NCBI GenBank assembly: GCA_964418645.1
Contig: CAYQME010000012.1
Location: 1 to 56,339 of the forward strand
Origin: JAADHG01 sp964418645
GTDB lineage: Bacteria; Bacteroidota; Bacteroidia; Flavobacteriales; Flavobacteriaceae
Direction of reading: 5' to 3'
DNA: 56,339 nt
The position numbers and the translations under genes are program-made. The notes beneath the pieces are model-generated. The model did no database searches and was not told the DNA's origin. It saw nothing but the letters and a program-made list of their open reading frames with translations. The first letter of the stretch is position 1. Every line of letters begins with the position of its first letter. Positions 17,220 through 25,936 of this stretch are shown piece after piece.

Positions 17220-17230
17220 ATAAATCATTT

Positions 17231-18634
17231 ATGCAAACATTTAAACTACATACACATTACAAAAAAATATTGGCAGATACTATTACGCCTGTGAGTATTT
17301 ATCTAAAAATTAGAGATAAGTATCCCAATAGTATTTTATTGGAGAGTTGTGATTATCATGCCAACGATAATAGTTTTTCGTATATATGTTCTAATCCTAT
17401 TGCTTCAATTAAAGTTGAAAACAACACTATTACACAAACTTTACCTAATGGTGAAATAGATATTTTAGAAATAAAAGAACATACTAATGTAGCAAATGAA
17501 ATTCACAAGTTTACAAAGAGATTTAGTATTGATTCTAAGGAAAAGTTCAAATTTATTAATAACGGTATCTTTGGTTATACTGCTTACGATGCCGTAAAAT
17601 ATTTTGAAGATATTAAAATCACGAAAAAAGAAGATTCTCTAAATATTCCTGATATTTATTACGCTGTTTACCAAAACATTATTGCTATAAATCACTTTAA
17701 AAATGAAGCTTATCTTTTTGCACATTGCTTTGACACAGAAAGTAATATTGATGATATTCATCATTTAATAAAAGCCAAGAATTTTGCTTCTTATGAGTTT
17801 ACTTCACAAGGAGAAATTAATTCAAATCTTACTGATGACGAATATAAACAACATGTAGAGCTAGCTAAAAAACATTGTGCACGAGGCGATGTTTTTCAAT
17901 TGGTACTTTCTCGTAAATTTGAACAAGAATTTAAAGGAGATGAGTTTAACGTATATCGAGCTTTGCGAAGTATAAACCCTTCGCCTTACCTTTTCTATTT
18001 TGATTATGGTAATTTTAAAATATTTGGCAGTTCGCCTGAAGCACAATTAATAGTTAGTAATGGAAAAGCCGAAATTCATCCAATTGCCGGAACTTTTAAA
18101 CGTACAGGCAACGATTTAAAAGATGCCGAACTTGCTAACCAATTATCTATCGACGATAAAGAAAATGCAGAACATATAATGCTTGTCGATTTAGCAAGAA
18201 ATGATTTAAGCAGACATAGCAACCAAGTTACAGTTGAAACCTATCGCGAAGTTCAATTTTTTTCTCATGTCATTCATTTAGTGAGTAAAGTAAATGGACA
18301 AAAACACAAAGATGTATCGACCATGCAAGTTGTTGCAGATACGTTTCCCGCAGGAACATTAAGTGGTGCGCCAAAACATCGTGCTATGCAACTTATTGAA
18401 CAATATGAAAAAACTAGCCGTTCATTTTATGGTGGCGCCATCGGTTTCATGGATTTTGAAGGCAATTACAATCATGCCATCATGATACGTACTTTTTTGA
18501 GTAAAAATCACCAATTACATTGGCAAGCTGGTGCTGGTTTGGTTTCAAAATCTAATCCAGAAAATGAATTACAAGAAGTTTATAATAAATTAGGAGCTTT
18601 AACCAAAGCTATTGAGTTGGCAGAAAATATATAA
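17231..18634 (+). CDS. trpE: anthranilate synthase component I
   Basis: Converts chorismate and ammonia (supplied by TrpG) to anthranilate, the first step of tryptophan synthesis. 467 residues from ATG 17231. The LLES motif (residues 36-39) of the tryptophan feedback site is present, and the chorismate-binding domain shows GSSPEAQL, PIAGTFKRTGND, DLARNDLSRH, TFPAGTLSGAPKHRAM and RSFYGGAIGF. An upstream in-frame ATG at 17192 lies inside the attenuator terminator and would not be translated, so 17231 is the start. It is followed by trpG after 2 bp. Confidence 0.96.
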   Translation: MQTFKLHTHYKKILADTITPVSIYLKIRDKYPNSILLESCDYHANDNSFSYICSNPIASIKVENNTITQTLPNGEIDILEIKEHTNVANEIHKFTKRFSIDSKEKFKFINNGIFGYTAYDAVKYFEDIKITKKEDSLNIPDIYYAVYQNIIAINHFKNEAYLFAHCFDTESNIDDIHHLIKAKNFASYEFTSQGEINSNLTDDEYKQHVELAKKHCARGDVFQLVLSRKFEQEFKGDEFNVYRALRSINPSPYLFYFDYGNFKIFGSSPEAQLIVSNGKAEIHPIAGTFKRTGNDLKDAELANQLSIDDKENAEHIMLVDLARNDLSRHSNQVTVETYREVQFFSHVIHLVSKVNGQKHKDVSTMQVVADTFPAGTLSGAPKHRAMQLIEQYEKTSRSFYGGAIGFMDFEGNYNHAIMIRTFLSKNHQLHWQAGAGLVSKSNPENELQEVYNKLGALTKAIELAENI

Positions 18635-18636
18635 TT

Positions 18637-19203
18637 ATGATAAAAGTATTAGTCATAGATAATTACGACAGTTTTACATACAATTTAGTCCATTACTTAG
18701 AAGATCTAAATTGTGATGCAACTGTGGTTAGAAATGATAAATTAGTCCTCGAAGATGTAATCCCTTATGATAAAATTGTATTATCTCCAGGTCCTGGAAT
18801 TCCAGATGAAGCGGGATTATTAAAAGCAATTATTAAAACCTATGCACCCACTAAAAGTATTTTAGGAGTGTGTTTAGGGCAACAAGCTATTGGCGAAATT
18901 TTTGGAGGAACAATTATTAATTTAGACGAAGTTTACCATGGTGTGGCGACAAATATTTCAATAACTGTTAATGATGAATCTCTTTTTGACGGTTTAGACA
19001 AAACCATCAAAGTTGGCCGCTATCATTCTTGGGTTGTAGATACCAATCTACCTGACGAACTAGAAGCTACTTCATTTGATGAGAACGGTCAAATAATGTC
19101 TTTACGCCATAAACTATACGATGTAAAAGGTGTTCAATTTCATCCTGAATCGGTATTAACCCCTCATGGAAAGAAAATTTTAGAAAATTGGATTAATTCT
19201 TAA
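18637..19203 (+). CDS. trpG: anthranilate synthase component II (glutamine amidotransferase)
   Basis: A 188-residue class-I glutamine amidotransferase that feeds ammonia to TrpE. The nucleophile Cys79 lies in GVCLGQQAIGE, and the His-Glu pair in GVQFHPESVLTPHG. It lies 2 bp after trpE and 3 bp before trpD. A trpG/pabA split function is possible, but position favours tryptophan synthesis. Confidence 0.96.
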   Translation: MIKVLVIDNYDSFTYNLVHYLEDLNCDATVVRNDKLVLEDVIPYDKIVLSPGPGIPDEAGLLKAIIKTYAPTKSILGVCLGQQAIGEIFGGTIINLDEVYHGVATNISITVNDESLFDGLDKTIKVGRYHSWVVDTNLPDELEATSFDENGQIMSLRHKLYDVKGVQFHPESVLTPHGKKILENWINS

Positions 19204-19206
19204 GCA

Positions 19207-20199
19207 ATGAAACAATTATTAAACAGACTTATAAATCACGAAAGCATCTCTAGTGAAGAGGCAAAAAGTGTCTTGGTAAATATTTCCAACGGAAAGTATA
19301 ATCAAAGCCAGATAGCATCTTTCTTAACCATATTTATGATGCGAAGTATTACACTGGAAGAATTAAAAGGCTTTAGAGATGCACTTTTAGAATTATGCAT
19401 TCCAATAGACTTAAAAGACTTTGATGCTATAGATTTATGTGGTACAGGAGGCGACGGAAAGGACACTTTTAATATCTCCACCTTATCCTCATTTGTTACT
19501 GCTGGAGCTGGAGTAAAAGTCTCGAAACATGGCAATTATGGTGTATCGTCAGCATGTGGCTCATCAAATGTTATGGAGTATTTAGGTATTAAATTTTCCA
19601 ATGATGAAGATTTACTAAAACATTCTATTGACAAAGCGGGGATTTGTGTATTACACGCGCCTCTATTTCATCTAGCAATGAAATATGTAGCACCTATTCG
19701 TCGTGAATTGGGTGTTAAAACCTTTTTTAACATGTTAGGCCCAATGGTAAACCCATCGTTTCCAAAAAACCAAATGGTAGGCGTTTTTAATTTAGAATTG
19801 TTGCGTTTGTATGGTTATTTATATCAAAATACAGACAAAAATTATAGCATTGTTCATGCTTTAGATGGTTATGATGAAATTTCGCTTACAGGAAAAACTA
19901 AGGTAATTTCTAATCATTCGGAAACTATGTTTTCTCCCGAAGATTTGGGAGTTTCGCTAATTGAGCAAAGTGCCATTTTTGGTGGAAATAGCGTTGAAGA
20001 TGCCGCAAAAATATTCATGACTGTTATTACTGGTAACGGCACTGAAGCCCAAAACAATGTAGTTTGTGCAAATGCTGGATTAGCCATAGCGACTTCCAAA
20101 CAAATGGAACACAAAGAAGGATTTGAGATGGCTAAAGAATCACTATTAAGCGGAAAAGCGAAACAAAGTTTAGATAAATTAATAGAATTAAGTAAATAA
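19207..20199 (+). CDS. trpD: anthranilate phosphoribosyltransferase
   Basis: A 330-residue enzyme that joins anthranilate and PRPP. The PRPP/Mg motif DLCGTGGDGKDTFNIST and the KHGNYGVSSACGSSNVME segment are intact; length is normal. It follows trpG with a 3-bp gap, while the next junction (to trpC) is filled by a 92-bp repeat. Confidence 0.96.
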   Translation: MKQLLNRLINHESISSEEAKSVLVNISNGKYNQSQIASFLTIFMMRSITLEELKGFRDALLELCIPIDLKDFDAIDLCGTGGDGKDTFNISTLSSFVTAGAGVKVSKHGNYGVSSACGSSNVMEYLGIKFSNDEDLLKHSIDKAGICVLHAPLFHLAMKYVAPIRRELGVKTFFNMLGPMVNPSFPKNQMVGVFNLELLRLYGYLYQNTDKNYSIVHALDGYDEISLTGKTKVISNHSETMFSPEDLGVSLIEQSAIFGGNSVEDAAKIFMTVITGNGTEAQNNVVCANAGLAIATSKQMEHKEGFEMAKESLLSGKAKQSLDKLIELSK

Positions 20200-20203
20200 C
20201 TAA

Positions 20204-20295
20204 CGTCATTAAGAGGAATCCCGACAACTATCGGGAGACGTGGTAATCTCATTAAAAAGAAACAGATTGCCAAGACTTTCTAAAAGGCAATGACG
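20204..20295. repeat. palindromic repeat between trpD and trpC
   Basis: Bounded by CGTCATT (20204-20210) and AATGACG (20289-20295), with an inner TCCCGA/TCGGGA hairpin. Same class as the other repeats in this operon (ends CGTCAT/ATGACG). Confidence 0.8.
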
Positions 20296-20307
20296 AACAA
20301 AAATATA

Positions 20308-21093
20308 ATGACAATATTAGACAACATAGTAAACGATAAACGCAAAGAAGTACAACTTCAAAAAAATCACGTTTCTATACAACAATTGGAGCAATCTGCT
20401 TTTTTTGAAAGAGAAACCGTTTCTTTAGCTCATAAACTAAAAAATAGTGTAACAGGAATAATTGCTGAACACAAACGGCGTTCACCTTCCAAATCTGTAA
20501 TTAATGAAAGTCTAAATATAAAAGATGTTGCCACAGGATATGAAAATGCAGGTGTTTGTGGTATGTCAGTACTAACAGATAACAAGTATTTTGGAGGTTC
20601 ATTAGACGACTTATTAATAGCTAGAGCAAATTGTAAATTACCATTGTTACGAAAAGAATTTATTATAGATGAATATCAGATTATTGAAGCTAAATCAAAT
20701 GGAGCTGATGTAATTTTATTGATTGCTGCTATTTTAACGCAAGCAAAGATTAAACAGTTTTCAGAATTAGCAAAAAGTTTACATCTAGATGTATTATTAG
20801 AAGTGCATAATGAAAAAGAGTTACACAAATCTATCATGCCAAGTTTAGACATGCTAGGTGTTAATAATAGAAATTTAAAAACTTTTGATATTAATTTAAA
20901 AACTAGTAAAGCTTTGAGTTCATTAATACCAAGTGAATTTGTAAAAGTATCTGAAAGCGGCATCAGCTCAGTCAATGTGATTAAAGAACTGAAACCTTAT
21001 GGTTTTAAAGGCTTTTTAATTGGTGAGAACTTTATGAAAACTAATGACCCAGGAGCAAGTGCAGCAAAATTTATAAATGGATTAAAAATATAA
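20308..21093 (+). CDS. trpC: indole-3-glycerol-phosphate synthase
   Basis: A 261-residue TIM-barrel enzyme converting CdRP to indoleglycerol phosphate. IIAEHKRRSPSKS (catalytic Lys), LLRKEFIIDEYQI and VSESGIS motifs are present. ATG at 20308 is chosen; the in-frame ATG at 20290 lies in the end of the preceding repeat, so translation from there would be a repeat-derived extension. Confidence 0.95.
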   Translation: MTILDNIVNDKRKEVQLQKNHVSIQQLEQSAFFERETVSLAHKLKNSVTGIIAEHKRRSPSKSVINESLNIKDVATGYENAGVCGMSVLTDNKYFGGSLDDLLIARANCKLPLLRKEFIIDEYQIIEAKSNGADVILLIAAILTQAKIKQFSELAKSLHLDVLLEVHNEKELHKSIMPSLDMLGVNNRNLKTFDINLKTSKALSSLIPSEFVKVSESGISSVNVIKELKPYGFKGFLIGENFMKTNDPGASAAKFINGLKI

Positions 21094-21130
21094 TGTCATG
21101 TCGAACGCTTCGCTCATGTCGAAATTGACA
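21094..21130. repeat. short palindromic repeat between trpC and trpF
   Basis: TGTCATGTCGAACG...CGCTCATGTCGAA with closing TTGACA. It fills almost the whole 42-bp junction; the two GAACG/CGCTC arms face each other as in the other copies. Confidence 0.75.
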
Positions 21131-21135
21131 AGATT

Positions 21136-21822
21136 ATGAAATTAAAAATCTGCGGAATGAAATACCAAGATAATATCGCTCAAGTTGCAAAATTGCAACC
21201 TAATTATCTAGGCTTTATATTCTATAAAAATTCACCTCGAAATTTTGATAATATAATTCCGCAACTACCAGACTCCATAAAAAAAGTTGGTGTATTTGTA
21301 AATGCTTCAATCGATTATATTTTAGAAAAAATTAATACCTACAATTTACAAGCTGTGCAATTACATGGTAACGAATCTCCTGAATATTGCAGAAGATTAA
21401 GAAAAATTTGTCATGTTGAACGTAGTGAGAAATCCCATCAAAAGAGTCCTACCAACGCAGAAATAACAGAAATCATCAAAGTTTTTTCAATCAAGAATGA
21501 ATTCAATTTTGATGCATTACAACCTTATGAAGATGTTTGCGATTACTATTTATTTGATACCAAAGGCGAGCTTCCAGGAGGAAATGGCTATGCTTTTGAT
21601 TGGAGTGTATTAAACGATTATCCATCAACCAAACCTTATTTTTTAAGTGGTGGTATTGGGCTAGATGAAATTGAAAAGCTAAAAATATTTAATAATAATG
21701 AAGCTTCAAAATATTGCTATGCTATCGATGTGAATAGTAAATTTGAAATTGAAGCAGGACTAAAGAAAATTGAGCAATTAAAAGAATTTAAAAACAAAAT
21801 TTGTCATGTCGAACGAATGTGA
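21136..21822 (+). CDS. trpF: phosphoribosylanthranilate isomerase carrying an in-frame repeat insertion
   Basis: Isomerises PRA to CdRP. The TIM barrel is recognisable: N-terminal MKLKICGMK with the catalytic Cys, FIFYKNSPRN, VQLHGNES, DYYLFDTKG with the catalytic Asp, and FLSGGIGLDE. At 228 residues it is about 20 longer than usual. The excess is ICHVERSEKSHQKSPTN (about 92-108), encoded by a copy of the TCATGTCGAACG repeat at about 21407-21445. It falls in an alpha-to-beta loop before IIKVFSI, the barrel face opposite the active site. The C-terminal CHVERM and the stop codon come from a second copy at 21801. The gene is probably functional. Confidence 0.93.
   Translation: MKLKICGMKYQDNIAQVAKLQPNYLGFIFYKNSPRNFDNIIPQLPDSIKKVGVFVNASIDYILEKINTYNLQAVQLHGNESPEYCRRLRKICHVERSEKSHQKSPTNAEITEIIKVFSIKNEFNFDALQPYEDVCDYYLFDTKGELPGGNGYAFDWSVLNDYPSTKPYFLSGGIGLDEIEKLKIFNNNEASKYCYAIDVNSKFEIEAGLKKIEQLKEFKNKICHVERM
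21407..21445. repeat. palindromic repeat copy inside the trpF coding sequence
   Basis: ATTTGTCATGTTGAACGTAG followed by TGAGAAATCCCATC matches the left half of the copy at 21798-21832 (ATTTGTCATGTCGAACGAAT, then GTGAGACATCTC) in sequence and in reading frame (CHVER in both). Confidence 0.8.
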
Positions 21823-21876
21823 GACATCTCATAAATGTGAGATTTCTCAATCGCTTCGCTCATGTCGAAATGACAA
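21798..21876. repeat. palindromic repeat at the trpF-trpB junction
   Basis: TTGTCATGTCGAACG (from 21801) is answered by CGCTCATGTCGAAATGACAA (ending 21876), with an inner GTGAGACATCTC and its near-inverse. It supplies the last six codons and the stop codon of trpF and ends five bases before the trpB start. Confidence 0.85.
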
Positions 21877-21881
21877 AGAAT

Positions 21882-23066
21882 ATGAAAACATACAACATCA
21901 ACAATAAAGGTTATTACGGAGAATTTGGAGGCGCATTTATACCTGAAATGCTCTATCCAAATGTAGAAGAATTATGCCAAAATTATTTAAAAGTAATGGC
22001 TGAACCAGAATTTCAAAAAGAGTTCAATCAATTGCTTAAAGATTATGTAGGACGCCCTTCGCCACTCTATTTTGCTAAACGACTTTCAAAGAAATACTAT
22101 ACAAATATCTACTTGAAACGAGAAGACCTCAACCATACAGGAGCACATAAAATCAATAATACCATTGGACAAATCTTAATGGCAAAACGCCTTAGCAAAA
22201 CACGTATTATTGCTGAGACTGGAGCAGGACAACATGGTGTTGCTACTGCAACAGTTTGTGCATTAATGGGATTGGAGTGTATTGTGTATATGGGAGAAAT
22301 TGATATTGCAAGACAAGCGCCAAATGTTGCCAGAATGAAAATGCTAGGTGCTAAAGTTGTTCCTGCTTTATCTGGAAGTAAAACCCTTAAAGATGCCACA
22401 AATGAAGCCATTCGTGATTGGATTAATAATCCTGTGGATACACATTACATTATTGGAAGTGTGGTTGGGCCACATCCCTATCCAGATATGGTCGCACGAT
22501 TCCAGTCGGTTGTTTCCGAGGAAATTCAATGGCAACTTAAAAAACATGAAGGTAAATCCAAGCCTAATTATGTAGTTGCTTGTGTAGGTGGTGGTAGTAA
22601 TGCTGCTGGTGCTTATTATCATTTTTTAGAGGATGAAACTGTAAAACTTATTGCTGTAGAAGCTGCTGGAAAAGGTGTAGATTCTGGAGAGAGTGCTGCA
22701 ACATCTGTGTTAGGAAAAGAAGGCATAATTCATGGTAGTAAAACCTTATTGATGCAAACTAATGACGGACAAATTACAGAACCTTATTCTATTTCAGCGG
22801 GATTAGATTATCCAGGAGTTGGACCAATGCACGCGCATTTATATAAATCTAGTCGAGCAGAATTTATTTCAATAACTGATGATGAAGCTATGAAAGCTGG
22901 TTTGGAATTATGCCAATTAGAAGGTATTATTCCTGCTATTGAAAGTGCTCACGCATTAGCCATTTTTAAACAAAAAACATTTAATCCTAATGATATTATT
23001 GTGGTGAGCCTTTCAGGACGAGGAGATAAGGATTTAGATACTTATATTAAACATTTTAAATTATAA
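21882..23066 (+). CDS. trpB: tryptophan synthase beta chain
   Basis: PLP enzyme joining indole and serine. From ATG 21882 it has 394 residues; Lys90 in EDLNHTGAHKINNT is the PLP lysine, and the phosphate-binding loop GGGSNAAG is intact. The frame is open further upstream, but that part is translated repeat sequence and is rejected as the start. Forms the alpha2-beta2 complex with TrpA. Confidence 0.96.
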   Translation: MKTYNINNKGYYGEFGGAFIPEMLYPNVEELCQNYLKVMAEPEFQKEFNQLLKDYVGRPSPLYFAKRLSKKYYTNIYLKREDLNHTGAHKINNTIGQILMAKRLSKTRIIAETGAGQHGVATATVCALMGLECIVYMGEIDIARQAPNVARMKMLGAKVVPALSGSKTLKDATNEAIRDWINNPVDTHYIIGSVVGPHPYPDMVARFQSVVSEEIQWQLKKHEGKSKPNYVVACVGGGSNAAGAYYHFLEDETVKLIAVEAAGKGVDSGESAATSVLGKEGIIHGSKTLLMQTNDGQITEPYSISAGLDYPGVGPMHAHLYKSSRAEFISITDDEAMKAGLELCQLEGIIPAIESAHALAIFKQKTFNPNDIIVVSLSGRGDKDLDTYIKHFKL

Positions 23067-23136
23067 CGTCATGCCGAACGAAGTGAAGGAATCTCATGAA
23101 GCAGATTGCCTCATCCCTTTATTCCTCACAATGACG
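23067..23136. repeat. palindromic repeat between trpB and trpA
   Basis: Bounded by CGTCATGCCGAACGAAGTGA (from 23067) and CACAATGACG (ending 23136). It occupies most of the 82-bp junction. Confidence 0.8.
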
Positions 23137-23148
23137 AAAACAATAGAC

Positions 23149-23913
23149 ATGAATAGAATAAACCAAAAATTAAAAGAAGATGAAAAGTTACTTTCAATAT
23201 ACTTTACAGCAGGTTATCCAAATCTCAATGACACATCAAGTATTATTAAAAACTTAGAACAAAACGGTGTAGATATGATTGAAATTGGTTTACCTTTCAG
23301 CGACCCATTAGCCGATGGTCCAACCATACAAGCAAGTTCTACACAGGCACTAAAAAATGGCATGACCACAACCCTATTATTTGAACAACTAAAAGATATT
23401 AGAAATACTGTAGATATTCCACTTTTAATAATGGGATATTTCAACCCCATTTTACAATATGGTGTTGAGGCCTTTTGTAAAAAATGCCGCGAGATTGGTA
23501 TTGATGGACTCATTATTCCAGATTTACCAGTGGATGTGTATAATGAGCACTACAAAACCACTTTTGAAAAATATGGTTTGATTAATGTCTTCTTAATTAC
23601 ACCACAAACTAGTAATGAACGCATACAATATATCGATTCCATTTCTAACGGATTTATTTATATGGTAAGTAGTGCAAGTACCACTGGAACAAAAGTTGGC
23701 TTTGGAGATATGCAAACACACTATTTTAAACGCATTGCAGATATGAACCTCAACAACCCTCAAATTGTTGGTTTTGGCATTAGTAATAACGATACCTTTA
23801 CACAAGCCACACAATATGCCAAAGGTGCTATTATTGGAAGTGCTTTTATAAAGTATTTAAACAACAAAGGTATTGATACTATTGGTAATTTTGTAAAGAA
23901 TATGTTGGATTGA
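23149..23913 (+). CDS. trpA: tryptophan synthase alpha chain
   Basis: Cleaves indole-3-glycerol phosphate to indole for TrpB. 254 residues from ATG 23149. MIEIGLPFSDPLADGP (catalytic Glu) and the catalytic Asp region GLIIPDLPVD are visible. An earlier in-frame ATG at 23071 lies within the repeat and is rejected. Last gene of the trp operon. Confidence 0.95.
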   Translation: MNRINQKLKEDEKLLSIYFTAGYPNLNDTSSIIKNLEQNGVDMIEIGLPFSDPLADGPTIQASSTQALKNGMTTTLLFEQLKDIRNTVDIPLLIMGYFNPILQYGVEAFCKKCREIGIDGLIIPDLPVDVYNEHYKTTFEKYGLINVFLITPQTSNERIQYIDSISNGFIYMVSSASTTGTKVGFGDMQTHYFKRIADMNLNNPQIVGFGISNNDTFTQATQYAKGAIIGSAFIKYLNNKGIDTIGNFVKNMLD

Positions 23914-23988
23914 CTTCGGCTAGATTAATAGCAGATTAATAATCCTAGCATATTTTACGTAAATTCGTTCTTACTAAACCAACCTAAA

Positions 23989-25473
23989 ATGAAAAAAGCA
24001 CTTCTCCTCCTTCTTGTTTGTTATAATACAATAGGATTTTCTCAAACTGTTGAAGACCAACTTAAACCCACTATTGAAGAATTAAAAACATTCATAGCAA
24101 TTCCTAATGATGCGTTAGTGAGTGAAGACATTCAAAAAAATATTGATTGGTTAAGCAAAAAGTTCAAAGCCAGAGGGTTTAAAACTACAGTAATAAAAAC
24201 TGAAGGACAACCGCTCTTTTTTGCCGAATTACCCAAAATAGCAAATGCCAAGACCATTTTATTTTATATGCATTTGGACGGACAATCTGTTGATCCTTCA
24301 AAATGGAATCAAAAAGATCCTTATAAAGCGGTTTTAAAAACTAAAAATGGAACTGGTTGGAAAACCATAGACTGGTCTCAACTAGACACTACAATAGATG
24401 ATAATTGGCGCATCTTTGGAAGATCGTCCTCAGATGATAAAGGGCCAATTATTATGCTCTTGAATGCTATTGATTTGCTTAAAGCAAACAATGTTACTAT
24501 TCCTTTTAACGTCAAAGTAATTTTAGATAGCGAAGAAGAAAAAAGCAGTAAACCATTGCCTAAAGCTGTAAAGGAAAATAGAGATTTACTTGCTGTGGAC
24601 TATTTAATTATTAATGATGGCCCTTTGCATGTTTCAGACAACCCAACTTTAGTATTTGGTTGTAGAGGAATTACAACCATAAATCTAACTACCTATGGCC
24701 CAATTAAGCCTCAACATAGTGGACATTATGGTAACTATGCGCCAAATCCAGGATTTATACTTTCAAAATTATTGGCAACATTTAAAGATGATAATGGTAA
24801 AGTTGTTATTGATGGCTATTACGATGGTATTACCATTGATAAACAAATACTTGATGTTTTAAAAAGTGTACCTGATAACAGGGAACAAATTTTAGATAAC
24901 TTAGCCATTAAAACCCCTGAAACAGTTGGAGATTTTTATCAAGAAGCATTACAATATCCATCTTTAAATATTAGAGGATTATCTTCGGGTTGGACAGGTA
25001 AAAAAGCCCGAACTATAGTTCCAGCTACTGCAACAGCAGCTATTGATATTCGTTTAGTTCCTGAAAGTGATGGAAACAGATTAAAAGATTTGATAAAACA
25101 ACACATAAAAAAACAAGGTTTCTATATTACTGATAAACAGCCGACTCTTGAAGAACGTATGCAATATGATAAAATACTCACTTTTGAAAGTGGTTCTGTC
25201 ACCCATCCGTTTAGGACAGACATGAATATCCCGTTTGCTACATGGTTGGAAAATACCATAAAGCTAAATGACGAAACGATAGTTAAAATACGAACTATGG
25301 GTGGCACTGTACCAATTGCTGCATTTATTAATGAGTTAAATATTCCGGCTGTAATTATTCCTTTGGTAAATCCTGATAATAATCAGCACAGTCCTAATGA
25401 GAATTTAAAAATTAAGAATATTAAATACGGATTGCAAACCTTTTATAGTATTTTAAGCACGGCTTTAGATTAA
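23989..25473 (+). CDS. exported M20-family metallopeptidase
   Basis: A 494-residue peptidase with a signal peptide (LLLLLVCYNTIGFSQ). Zinc ligands in M20 order are visible: YMHLDGQSVD (His), GRSSSDDKGP (Asp), the catalytic/metal DSEEEKSS pair, INDGP, and a C-terminal HSPNEN His. M20 enzymes are dipeptidases or carboxypeptidases; being exported, it probably degrades peptides in the periplasm. It starts 75 bp after trpA and may read through from it, though it has no link to tryptophan synthesis. Confidence 0.88.
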   Translation: MKKALLLLLVCYNTIGFSQTVEDQLKPTIEELKTFIAIPNDALVSEDIQKNIDWLSKKFKARGFKTTVIKTEGQPLFFAELPKIANAKTILFYMHLDGQSVDPSKWNQKDPYKAVLKTKNGTGWKTIDWSQLDTTIDDNWRIFGRSSSDDKGPIIMLLNAIDLLKANNVTIPFNVKVILDSEEEKSSKPLPKAVKENRDLLAVDYLIINDGPLHVSDNPTLVFGCRGITTINLTTYGPIKPQHSGHYGNYAPNPGFILSKLLATFKDDNGKVVIDGYYDGITIDKQILDVLKSVPDNREQILDNLAIKTPETVGDFYQEALQYPSLNIRGLSSGWTGKKARTIVPATATAAIDIRLVPESDGNRLKDLIKQHIKKQGFYITDKQPTLEERMQYDKILTFESGSVTHPFRTDMNIPFATWLENTIKLNDETIVKIRTMGGTVPIAAFINELNIPAVIIPLVNPDNNQHSPNENLKIKNIKYGLQTFYSILSTALD

Positions 25474-25575
25474 AACAAAAGACTAATAATCATTAACAAA
25501 TTATAAACAATCTTACTCAAAATGAGACGTTTAAAAAGATTTTGCTTATTTTAGTAGAAATCTGATTCTTACTAA

Positions 25576-25929
25576 ATGCCATCAATAAAAAATATCTTTA
25601 AAATAATTTTATGGATCGCTAGAATATTAGGAGCAATTACTCTTGGGTTCCTTTTATTTATGAGTATTGGAGAGTTTTTTAGCTCAGAAGAGACAGAAAC
25701 TGGCTTAATTTCTACTTTGGATTTAGTAACATTAGCTTTTTTTCCGTTAAGCACAATTATAGGTTTAGCATTATCTTATAAATGGGAAGGTATTGGCGGA
25801 ATCATTACCGTTGGCGGACTGATTAGCTTACATATAATTAGACCAGACATTGCTTCTAATCTTTTAATAAGTGCGTTTGCAATTCCTGGATTATTATATA
25901 TTATTTATGCTGTTTGGTATAAAAAATAA
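25576..25929 (+). CDS. small four-TM membrane protein
   Basis: A 117-residue protein with about four hydrophobic segments (roughly 8-32, 46-66, 72-86 and 94-114) and one short acidic loop (SSEETETG). No conserved catalytic residue is apparent and I do not recognise a characterised family. It converges on the uracil-DNA-glycosylase-like gene with 7 bp between the stops. Confidence 0.65.
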   Translation: MPSIKNIFKIILWIARILGAITLGFLLFMSIGEFFSSEETETGLISTLDLVTLAFFPLSTIIGLALSYKWEGIGGIITVGGLISLHIIRPDIASNLLISAFAIPGLLYIIYAVWYKK

Positions 25930-25936
25930 ATGACAA

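Noticed and set aside
17192..17230. Upstream ATG for trpE at 17192
   Set aside because: Lies in the terminator stem of the attenuator; the trpE family start is at 17231.
21801..21881. Longer trpB starting at 21801
   Set aside because: The extra residues are translated repeat; conservation starts at MKTYNINNKGYYG from 21882.
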